Shown in pieces: positions 1-5,922 of a stretch of DNA of 6,104 nt. The notes under the pieces are model-generated. The model searched no databases, had not been told where the DNA came from, and saw only the letters and a program-made list of their open reading frames with translations. The position numbers and the translations under genes are program-made. Source of the DNA: Anaerolineae bacterium (GTDB lineage Bacteria > Chloroflexota > Anaerolineae > JAADDB01); assembly GCA_015486895.1 (NCBI GenBank), contig WFQT01000172.1, forward strand, positions 1-6,104. Direction: 5' to 3'. Numbering within the stretch: position 1 is the stretch's first letter; every line of letters starts with the position of its first letter.

Positions 1-1801
1 ACACGAATTGTACTTTCTTCCAACTGCCGCCGCCCATGCCGGCCGGCGCTGGATCGTCGTTTTGCACGTACGGATGCGTGCCGCCCACCGGTGTGGCTGC
101 TTTTACTCCGCTGGTCGAATCATAATACAACGCCCAGGTGTCACCGTTGTCATCCAAATACGTAACGGTAACAGTGACCGGGAAAGCGCCTTTGATATCG
201 TAAAGATAACGATCATCAATATCGAAAAACATGTACGGATTACCGGTTCCTTCATCAGTGCGCCGGGTTACCCAACTTTCCTTCGTCCTGGGCAAGCCGG
301 GATTATAGGGATTATCGTTGAAGTTAGTTGGATCATAAGGGTTGCCCAAGAAATCGACGGTGATGTCCCGCGTTTCCGGCACATCACGCCCGCCCGGCAC
401 ATTACGAAGGTGATAAAGCCAATATTCGAAATCGCCGTATTCAGGATAGTACGTTTTTTGGCGCTGCCCATCCTGGGGACCGCCCCCTTTACAGGTAATC
501 CACGGTCCCCGATGCTCACGTAAGGCCACAAAAACGGAAGGCGGTAAATTGCCCGGCTCTAAGCTTCTGCCAATGTAGTTTTTTGCCCAACTGAAGATGG
601 CAATGTTATCGGTTTTGTCGCGAACGTATGGAGGCTCCCAGATAGGATTACCCTCATTATCCTTGCGAGGTTCGATGAAGAGATCGATATTCAACCGCAA
701 ATAATCGACATGTTTGGCTAAGCCGCTTAGAATCGCCCAATAGACTTGGCTTGTGCCCTCACAACCCACCATGTAGTTGTACGTTTCGAAAGCGACAGGC
801 ACCGATACCGGCATCCTGCGGTGATCTTGCCCGTACTGGTTATATTGATAAAGTTGGTCGTAAAGGCCGATTGTTGGATGTCCTTCCGAATCGGGTACCG
901 AAGCAAAAAGCGAATCGGCGTAAAGCCCATTGACAGAAAGGCCAACGCCCTTGCTAGCTGCATAAGCTGCAATATCACGGCGTTCCGTTGGCGAAAAAGT
1001 ATATGGTGCCGACTGCACGAAAATTACTTTCTTGAGCTCGTGCGTCACAGGATCAGAGAAAGCACTCACATATGTATCGATGAGATGGTCTACGTAAGCC
1101 ACCCATTTAGCACTCGTCAAGCCCGCATTGAATAAGAAAACGTGGTCCCTCGCCGCCGAGCCCGATAAACCAATACCATCGGCTGCATTGATTTCCCCAT
1201 AGAGGCCTGCACCAATGGCAATCCATTCGACACGTGGGTCATCTCGATAACGGGCGCCCAAACGCTGGATGAAATCATCATAATAGTGTTCGAAGTCGGG
1301 ATTCCAGTACTTCGGAATTAACCAGCGGCCGTTGACACAACCTCTTGTTGTTCCATCACAAGCACCAGCATCAATGACCAGACCTGGCACATAATTCGGA
1401 GAACTTTGGTCATACATGAAATCCGGCAACGCATTGACTACGCCGCCGCTGAGACGGCCGTTGTAGGTCGAAACTGCCAAACCAGCCAGCTTGCTCATTG
1501 CCCCGGCCTCACCCAAGTAATTGTCGATATGTGACCAGTCGTAAGAAGCTGGATCGTGGCTGTGTTTTTCGATATACCCCCAATTTGTGGTGAGCAGCCC
1601 ACCCGTCAAATCATACGGTCCGGGAGGCTCATTGTTGTAATCTCCCGCCATGTAAATGCCAGGATGTTTTTCCGCACTTATCGGTGCCGCCGGTGCCTTA
1701 ACTTCCGCCGAGGCTGGCGCAAAAAGCATCGCAGCGCTGAGCAACATGCCTACTACGGAGAAAAAGGAAGTGAAAAGCAACCATTTTTTCTTCTTTATCA
1801 T
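1..1801 (-). CDS. Secreted glycoside hydrolase-like protein, paralogue of the 934-aa enzyme (3' end beyond window)
   Basis: The frame opens at ATG 1801 and stays open through 600 codons to the window edge, so the C-terminus is missing. The start is supported by AAAGGA six bases upstream. Residues 1-32 form a clear signal peptide: a Lys-rich start (MIKKKKW), a hydrophobic core, and an ASA|E cleavage site. The rest aligns with the 934-aa protein over its full visible length. Shared blocks include HPGIY, MYDQSSP, IPKYW, GLTSAKWV, AFETYNYM, LAKHVDYLRL, ALREHRGPW and RRTDEGTGNPYMFF. E203 (GLYGE) and E339 (AFET) match the two Glu of the paralogue and are the candidate acid/base and nucleophile of a clan GH-A-like TIM barrel; this is inference from spacing and context. 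C347 and C437 are also shared and may form a disulfide. From about residue 520 the beta-sandwich-like module begins and is cut by the window edge. Thr-Pro linkers and SdrD-B domains may follow outside. Family and substrate are unassigned. Confidence 0.88.
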   Translation of the reverse strand, partial: MIKKKKWLLFTSFFSVVGMLLSAAMLFAPASAEVKAPAAPISAEKHPGIYMAGDYNNEPPGPYDLTGGLLTTNWGYIEKHSHDPASYDWSHIDNYLGEAGAMSKLAGLAVSTYNGRLSGGVVNALPDFMYDQSSPNYVPGLVIDAGACDGTTRGCVNGRWLIPKYWNPDFEHYYDDFIQRLGARYRDDPRVEWIAIGAGLYGEINAADGIGLSGSAARDHVFLFNAGLTSAKWVAYVDHLIDTYVSAFSDPVTHELKKVIFVQSAPYTFSPTERRDIAAYAASKGVGLSVNGLYADSLFASVPDSEGHPTIGLYDQLYQYNQYGQDHRRMPVSVPVAFETYNYMVGCEGTSQVYWAILSGLAKHVDYLRLNIDLFIEPRKDNEGNPIWEPPYVRDKTDNIAIFSWAKNYIGRSLEPGNLPPSVFVALREHRGPWITCKGGGPQDGQRQKTYYPEYGDFEYWLYHLRNVPGGRDVPETRDITVDFLGNPYDPTNFNDNPYNPGLPRTKESWVTRRTDEGTGNPYMFFDIDDRYLYDIKGAFPVTVTVTYLDDNGDTWALYYDSTSGVKAATPVGGTHPYVQNDDPAPAGMGGGSWKKVQFV

Positions 1802-1807
1802 CTTTGT

Positions 1808-1813
1808 TCCTTT
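1808..1813 (-). promoter_or_regulatory. Shine-Dalgarno of the second hydrolase gene
   Basis: AAAGGA read on the minus strand, six bases before ATG 1801. It fixes the start of the edge-truncated gene at a codon followed at once by a textbook signal peptide. Confidence 0.7.
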
Positions 1814-1842
1814 CTGTTCTCACGGGATTTAGCTACAGGCTG

Positions 1843-1892
1843 GGACGCCGTAGGGTCATTAGATCACTTGCGGATCACTATACGTGGCGTCC
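1843..1892 (-). repeat. Inverted repeat with internal direct repeats in the leader of the second hydrolase
   Basis: The perfect 7-base arms are GGACGCC (1843-1849) and GGCGTCC (1886-1892). With a two-base bulge, GTA/TAC can extend the stem. The 36-base interior carries GATCACT twice, at 1862-1868 and 1873-1879, offset by 11 bases (about one helical turn). Each GATC is itself self-complementary and could pair inside. No T-run follows on the minus strand, so it does not look like an intrinsic terminator. It could be an mRNA leader structure or a regulator site; neither can be decided from sequence alone. Confidence 0.5.
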
Positions 1893-1944
1893 AATGCAGC
1901 TTACTCAACCCATCACTAATTAAATCGCTTTTCAAACGCCTTGC

Positions 1945-2844
1945 TCACTGAGACAGGGACATCACTGGCAAGAAAACCGGGAATGTTGACAGTCCCTGTG
2001 TCGCCATGGTGCTGTCGACGCAGAACGGGATTTCGTTAAAAGTACGTTGTTCTGCCCAACCTATCTTTCGCTGTCCAGGTGGATCGTCCGGCTGGGTTAC
2101 ATAATAATCGCCGGGAACCGTGTCCGTCCCATCACCACGGAACCAGTAAAGATTCTGATATTCCCATTGCCGAAATGTATGGTTGTTCAATGTGGGAAAG
2201 CTGACATGTATATTCCGTGATCGCAGTGCACCGCCCTGGTTATCAGCAGCATAAAGGTTCGCATCGAAAACAGCATGACTAATAATTCTGTTTGTTTCGT
2301 TGCGCTCAATGAAAGTGTAACGTAATTGATGCCAATTCCCTGTTTCCTGAACAGTACAGATGTTGACACCCATTAAGATCTTGGGGGAGTCCGTTTGCGT
2401 CATATTACTGGGCGGGTGTGCGACAACCCCGCCGTCCGGCTCGTATCCCGCACAGTAAGGTAAAGATATGGCGCCAAAACTGTACAGCGCCGCACTGTTT
2501 CCTCCCACAGAGCCGATCATGGTCGGTTTGAATCGCTCCCAAAAAGGCGTGTCGAAAGTCCAGGTTTTTTGTGCGACTATCTCCGGCAAGATCGCCCGAT
2601 AATGCCAAAAGTATTGCGGATCGTGCGCTTGCCACGCACCGAGGTATTGCCCCTCAAACAACTGGCCGGCAGTCGCAGTTCCTCGAACTGTAAATGTGTA
2701 CCGTAATTTGTACCAATTCCCATTTTGCTGCAACACGCAAGCACCCAAAGCCGGTTGTAACGCTCCGTCGGCGTGAGCCGGGCTGAACGCAGCCAATAAG
2801 GCGAAAGCTAAAAGGAACAATATCGTTGCTATTGTCCTCTTCAT
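1945..2844 (-). CDS. Secreted protein of unknown family with two copies of a Cys-bracketed module
   Basis: The frame could start as far up as 2943. ATG 2844 is chosen because GAGGAGGA lies six bases before it and because a signal peptide starts there (MKRTIATILFLL, Ala-rich end, AHA|D cleavage at about residue 25). That gives 299 aa. The mature protein is an internal duplication. Module 1 spans about residues 34-133 and opens with GACVLQQNGNWYKLRYTF. Module 2 spans about 159-277 and opens with NICTVQETGNWHQLRYTF. Each starts with Cys (C36, C163) and ends at a matching Cys in LPYC (C131) or IPFC (C275), suggesting one disulfide per module. Both are rich in Trp, Tyr and Phe, as in beta-sandwich binding proteins, but I recognise no family. 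The tail ends FPVFLPVMSLSQ, resembling the 'YLPLV'-type ends of Chloroflexota secreted proteins. It lies between two related hydrolases, so a carbohydrate-binding or accessory role is possible but unproven. Confidence 0.88.
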   Translation of the reverse strand: MKRTIATILFLLAFALLAAFSPAHADGALQPALGACVLQQNGNWYKLRYTFTVRGTATAGQLFEGQYLGAWQAHDPQYFWHYRAILPEIVAQKTWTFDTPFWERFKPTMIGSVGGNSAALYSFGAISLPYCAGYEPDGGVVAHPPSNMTQTDSPKILMGVNICTVQETGNWHQLRYTFIERNETNRIISHAVFDANLYAADNQGGALRSRNIHVSFPTLNNHTFRQWEYQNLYWFRGDGTDTVPGDYYVTQPDDPPGQRKIGWAEQRTFNEIPFCVDSTMATQGLSTFPVFLPVMSLSQ

Positions 2845-2939
2845 CGAAAATCCTCCTCTAAGTCGTATAAGCAGCATATTGAAAAACGATCCGTCATACA
2901 CGCTTCTCGTCTTTTCGGTTGGCGAAAACATGTCCATGC
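2845..2939 (-). other. 95-base gap between the 934-aa enzyme and the duplicated protein
   Basis: It contains the strong Shine-Dalgarno at 2851-2858 and a weak inverted repeat, TTTTCG (2912-2917) and CGAAAA (2923-2928), with a five-base loop. The repeat is too A/T-rich and short for a confident terminator. I see no clear promoter. The short gap and shared strand allow co-transcription with the upstream enzyme gene. Confidence 0.5.
2851..2858 (-). promoter_or_regulatory. Strong Shine-Dalgarno that decides the start of the duplicated protein
   Basis: GAGGAGGA on the minus strand, six bases before ATG 2844. It argues against the in-frame upstream ATGs at 2943, 2937, 2931 and 2877, which would add 11-33 residues ahead of an otherwise intact signal peptide and, in the longest case, overlap the stop of the upstream gene. 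Confidence 0.8.
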
Positions 2940-5744
2940 TCACTGGACAACATCCGGCACATAGAACAGCGTAGCAGCTTGGTTGGCAAGCGTCACGCCG
3001 GCCACTTCTCCGCTGGTTAGTGTCGTTGTGTACAGGCCATCTCCGGACGGCAGATAGCCATACGGATGAACTTCAGCTAATGTGTAAGAACCTGTGGTCA
3101 GGCTTAAGAACTGAAATGTGCCGTCGGCTAGTGTAGATGTTTCACCGATAAAGTCGATTGATCCGCCTCCCCCGCTGTTGTTTTTATAAAGCTTAACCAC
3201 GACCTCGGCAAGGCCAGCTTCGCCGCTGTCGCGTGCACCATTGCCGTTAGTATCGTCAAAAGCGATGCCGGTAATAGTTGCCGGCAATGGCGTCGGCGTT
3301 ACCGTTGGTGTAGGCGTCGTCGTCGGCGTCGGGGTCGGCAATTGTTTGTTGGCAAAATCAATCGTTAGTACCTGGCCCGCCTGCAATCCGGTGAGGGGAA
3401 TCTCCGCAAAGAAGAGCGGCTGATACCCGGCGGGAGGTGCTTCGACTAAGTCATAGTCGCCCGGTGTGATACTGACCAGAGAGAACTGACCGCTGGCATC
3501 GGAAGTATCCGTCATCACAATAGTTGTTTTAGCGCCGTTCCAAAGTTGCATGACTGCCCCGGCCAAAGGCGGCTCGCCGGCTTGACGCAAACCATCGGCA
3601 TTCTCGTCCACCCAAACCGTGCCGTTCACTGCGGCAGTCGTCGGCGTGGCGGTTGGCGATGGCGTGGCGGTCGGCGTAATGGTGGGCGTAGGCGTCGGCG
3701 TCGGCGTCGGTTCGGCTATGTGTGCGCCGCGTTGCACATCCACCATATGTATCCACTCATCGCCGTCACCATTTGAATTCAGCCGGAAATCAGCCCGCCC
3801 GCCGAAATAATTGTGGAACCGGGCATCGTGCAATACGAATACCGCTGTGCGCACCGCTTTCGTTCCCTCTTTCTGCACGAACATCGTGCCTGGCGGCATG
3901 GGTGTACCATCGATGCTCGTGACGGCGGCAGTCATGACTTTACTGTCCGTCAGACCGGCGCGTGCGTCGTATTGCAGGCTCCAGGTGTCAGTGTACATAT
4001 CTATGTACGTGACCGTGACCGTCACCGTGTTCGTCCCGCCGTAAATATAGCCATCATCGACATTGAAGAACATGTACGGATTTCCGGAACCTTCATCCGT
4101 GCGCCGAATGTACCACGCTTCTTTCACGTAAGGCAGGTCAGGGTTGTATGGGTTGAAATTGTTCTTCATGTGATCAACATTTTCGCCAACCTGGTTTGTT
4201 AATTCGTTCGTCTCCGGAACCGTTTGCCCGCCGGGAATGCTGTCATCCTGGTAGAGCCAGAAATTGAAATTACCCATCAGGGCACCGTGATCTACCTGCT
4301 TCAACCTGTCCTTAGGCAAAACACAATTAAACCAGGGTGTCCGGTGTTCGCGTAGTGCCACCCAAACGCTGGGGGTGGTGTCCTCCGTGACACCCAAATA
4401 CTGGCTTGCCCAGTCGAAAATAGCCACGTTGTACTTCAAAATGCGGCCAGCCGGGTAGTTGCAATACCCCCACTGGCACGGTGGATCCCATGGCTTGGTC
4501 GATGAATCGGCCGGGTTGGAACCCGGTGCGGGTTTGAGCAACAAATCGACGTAAGGGCGCAAATAGTCGATGTGTTTATCTAACCCGTTGAGCATAGCCC
4601 AATACGTGCCCCAGGACGAACGGTCAGGGGTGTTGGCAACTCGCGGATCGTTATGATTATAGCAACTCAACATATACCCATAGGTCTCGAAAGCCATGGG
4701 GGCATCTTGCCAATGATTGTCAATGGGATCATATTGCCCAATGCCGCTCAGGAAATTCGCGCCTTCTTGATCGGGATATAAACCGTTATTCGAGTCTCCC
4801 ACGCCCAAAGCGGCCGCATAATCCGTTTCCTGCTTGCGCTCATTGGCGTTGAGAAAATATGGTGCCGCCTGCAACATCAGAGGAATGCAAGGGCCTCCAT
4901 CACAACCGCCATAACGCGGGTCGCCGGTAAAGGCCTGCACGTAAACATCAGTGACATCTTCGACGTAATGCACCCATTTCTGGCTGGTCAGGCCGGCGGC
5001 AATTAAAGCGTTTTTCTCTGCAATCTCAGTGCCCGGATTGACCGGCCATGTTTCGCCATCCCGGCCGGTGCCAATGCCGATAAAGCCGATGCAATCACTT
5101 TTATCGCGGTATTTTTGCGACATGCGAATGATAAAATCGCGGTATTGTTCGAGGTAATAGTCCGTCCAGTATTTCGGTAGCAATTTTCCGTTCGTCATCT
5201 CGACGACAGCATCCTCAGCATTACCGTATTGGGCATACCATGGACTAGAAGTATCGTACATGTAAGTTGGAATGTGAATGCGCCCACCGGAGTCATACGG
5301 CATGATATAAAATGCAGCCTTGCGGTTGACAGGTTTAACGCCGGACCTATTACACATCTCTTTCAACCAGGAATCAATACTGCCAAACGAGTAGGTATTG
5401 GGTTCCTGGACCGGGCCCCATTGGATACCACCATGCCCTCCCCAATTAAACGCTCTAATCATACCGCGTATAGGGAAGGTCGTACCCAGATTTTCATTAC
5501 CATACGGCAGTAACCCTTTGTAAGGACCATCCCAAACGTAAATGCCGGGAAATCGTCCTTTACTTCCTTCCACCACAGGAATATGCTGGGGCCCATTCCC
5601 GGGCATACTACTATTCGAAGCGCCGGGTAAGGCGCTATCTGCTTGTACGGCGCTCCCATTCGTTTGCAGTGTAGTGATAAATACACCCAGCAATAGAATG
5701 ATCGCCACAAGTCCAGCTGAAATGAACAATCTTCGTTTTGTCAC
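2940..5744 (-). CDS. Large secreted modular glycoside hydrolase-like enzyme with two SdrD-B-like domains
   Basis: The start is taken at GTG 5744 (934 aa) because AAGGAG lies nine bases before it. The in-frame ATG at 5762 has no Shine-Dalgarno and would put that motif inside the gene. Modules: residues 6-25 are a hydrophobic export segment (possible cleavage after VQA, about residue 35). About 65-530 is a probable TIM-barrel hydrolase with candidate catalytic Glu E231 (GRDGE) and E353 (AFET), and C361 and C474 shared with the paralogue. About 545-677 is a beta-sandwich-like module opening RRTDEGSGNPYMFF and ending DGDEWIHMVDV. Then come Thr-Pro linker 679-704, SdrD-B/Cna-B-like domain 705-800, linker 803-821, and a second such domain 822-924. 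The tail ends LFYVPDVVQ. The SdrD-B loops resemble calcium-binding DxNxDGxxDxGE. It probably acts outside the cell or at its surface on a polysaccharide. The clan GH-A assignment is inference and the substrate is unknown. The same modules recur in the protein at 1-1801. Confidence 0.9.
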   Translation of the reverse strand: MTKRRLFISAGLVAIILLLGVFITTLQTNGSAVQADSALPGASNSSMPGNGPQHIPVVEGSKGRFPGIYVWDGPYKGLLPYGNENLGTTFPIRGMIRAFNWGGHGGIQWGPVQEPNTYSFGSIDSWLKEMCNRSGVKPVNRKAAFYIMPYDSGGRIHIPTYMYDTSSPWYAQYGNAEDAVVEMTNGKLLPKYWTDYYLEQYRDFIIRMSQKYRDKSDCIGFIGIGTGRDGETWPVNPGTEIAEKNALIAAGLTSQKWVHYVEDVTDVYVQAFTGDPRYGGCDGGPCIPLMLQAAPYFLNANERKQETDYAAALGVGDSNNGLYPDQEGANFLSGIGQYDPIDNHWQDAPMAFETYGYMLSCYNHNDPRVANTPDRSSWGTYWAMLNGLDKHIDYLRPYVDLLLKPAPGSNPADSSTKPWDPPCQWGYCNYPAGRILKYNVAIFDWASQYLGVTEDTTPSVWVALREHRTPWFNCVLPKDRLKQVDHGALMGNFNFWLYQDDSIPGGQTVPETNELTNQVGENVDHMKNNFNPYNPDLPYVKEAWYIRRTDEGSGNPYMFFNVDDGYIYGGTNTVTVTVTYIDMYTDTWSLQYDARAGLTDSKVMTAAVTSIDGTPMPPGTMFVQKEGTKAVRTAVFVLHDARFHNYFGGRADFRLNSNGDGDEWIHMVDVQRGAHIAEPTPTPTPTPTITPTATPSPTATPTTAAVNGTVWVDENADGLRQAGEPPLAGAVMQLWNGAKTTIVMTDTSDASGQFSLVSITPGDYDLVEAPPAGYQPLFFAEIPLTGLQAGQVLTIDFANKQLPTPTPTTTPTPTVTPTPLPATITGIAFDDTNGNGARDSGEAGLAEVVVKLYKNNSGGGGSIDFIGETSTLADGTFQFLSLTTGSYTLAEVHPYGYLPSGDGLYTTTLTSGEVAGVTLANQAATLFYVPDVVQ
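3282..3338 (-). repeat. Second Thr-Pro linker, low-complexity coding repeat
   Basis: Encodes residues 803-821 of the large enzyme, an almost pure Thr/Pro run between the two SdrD-B-like domains. The DNA is a degenerate run of ACG/ACC and CCG/CCA/CCT codons. Such linkers are flexible, often glycosylated spacers in secreted multidomain enzymes. Confidence 0.85.
3633..3710 (-). repeat. First Thr-Pro linker, low-complexity coding repeat
   Basis: Encodes residues 679-704 of the large enzyme, beginning with five Pro-Thr pairs and then a looser Thr/Pro/Ala/Ser stretch. It separates the beta-sandwich-like module from the first SdrD-B-like domain. The near-repeat DNA (GTCGGC units on the plus strand) gives spurious open frames on both strands and could vary in copy number between strains. 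Confidence 0.85.
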
Positions 5745-5753
5745 GCAAGAATT

Positions 5754-5759
5754 CTCCTT
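5754..5759 (-). promoter_or_regulatory. Shine-Dalgarno that decides a GTG start for the large enzyme
   Basis: AAGGAG on the minus strand, nine bases before GTG 5744. The alternative ATG at 5762 lies just upstream of this motif and has no purine-rich site of its own. Using ATG would add the residues MKENSC ahead of the Lys-Arg-Arg start of the signal peptide. Confidence 0.7.
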
Positions 5760-5779
5760 CATTTAGAAAGCAAATAACC

Positions 5780-5808
5780 AGCATAACGACGCAGCCCACT
5801 CTACGCAA
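5780..5808 (-). promoter_or_regulatory. Weak candidate sigma-70-type promoter for the large enzyme gene
   Basis: On the minus strand TTGCGT (5808-5803) and TATGCT (5785-5780) are separated by 17 bases. They match 3 of 6 and 4 of 6 consensus positions. This would give a leader of roughly 30 bases ending at the Shine-Dalgarno and GTG 5744. The match is poor enough to occur by chance. Confidence 0.25.
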
Positions 5809-5878
5809 GTCAGTCTGGGGCATTACCAACAAACATTTTCAAAAATAGATGGTTTAATTATCATTCTGTCTTCACATA

Positions 5879-5899
5879 TTGATCACTTTAGCCGATCAA
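5879..5899 (-). promoter_or_regulatory. Inverted repeat TTGATC-N9-GATCAA, possible regulator site
   Basis: Perfect 6-base arms at 5879-5884 and 5894-5899 with a nine-base spacer, 24 bases past the glycosyltransferase stop. There is no following T-run, so an intrinsic terminator is unlikely. The site includes GATCACTT, which also occurs in the leader of the second hydrolase (1862-1869). That raises the possibility of a shared operator, but an 8-base match between two such regions could be chance. Confidence 0.3.
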
Positions 5900-5922
5900 A
5901 GATGAGCAGAAAAGCATTTCTC

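Larger units (their letters stand above)
1802..1944 (-). other. 143-base intergenic region between the duplicated protein and the second hydrolase
   Basis: This is the 5' leader of the second hydrolase gene and the 3' flank of the duplicated-protein gene. It holds a 50-base inverted-repeat element (1843-1892) and the Shine-Dalgarno at 1808-1813. I found no convincing -35/-10 pair. TATAGT occurs on the minus strand inside the element, but no good -35 lies at the right distance. No stem followed by a T-run is present, so a Rho-independent terminator for the upstream gene is not evident. Confidence 0.6.
5745..5922 (-). other. 178-base intergenic region before the large enzyme gene
   Basis: This stretch separates the glycosyltransferase stop from the large enzyme's GTG. 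It is A/T-richer than the genes. It holds the Shine-Dalgarno (5754-5759), a weak promoter candidate (5780-5808) and an inverted repeat (5879-5899). It is the largest gap in the window and the most likely place for a promoter serving the secreted-protein genes. No small open frame in it looks real. Confidence 0.6.

Noticed and set aside
8..523. 171-codon plus-strand open frame
   Set aside because: It lies wholly antisense to the second hydrolase, whose minus-strand frame aligns with a paralogue and is open throughout. The plus-strand product has no recognisable domain.
746..1135. 129-codon plus-strand open frame (and nested frames)
   Set aside because: Antisense to conserved barrel motifs of the second hydrolase; no family resemblance and no good ribosome site seen.
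1556..1951. 131-codon plus-strand open frame spanning the 1802-1944 gap
   Set aside because: It covers the signal peptide of the second hydrolase on the other strand, the inverted-repeat element and the stop of the duplicated-protein gene. It looks like an antisense shadow.
2912..2928. TTTTCG/CGAAAA hairpin as a terminator after the large enzyme
   Set aside because: Only six base pairs, four of them A-T, and no clean T-run directly follows on the transcribed strand.
2845..2943. Upstream extension of the duplicated protein to ATG 2943 (332 aa)
   Set aside because: The extension has no Shine-Dalgarno of its own, overlaps the stop of the large enzyme, and would put 33 residues before a standard signal peptide preceded by GAGGAGGA.
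3282..3710. Repetitive GTCGGC-type DNA as a tandem repeat or CRISPR-like array
   Set aside because: It is explained by Thr-Pro codons of two interdomain linkers; the units are not separated by unique spacers.
3813..4202. 129-codon plus-strand open frame inside the large enzyme
   Set aside because: Antisense to the conserved beta-sandwich-like module. Its product partly resembles the product of 8-523 only because both are antisense to paralogous sequence.
5879..5899. Inverted repeat as an intrinsic terminator of the glycosyltransferase
   Set aside because: Arms are short, with two G-C pairs each, and the downstream bases are TATGTG rather than a T-run.
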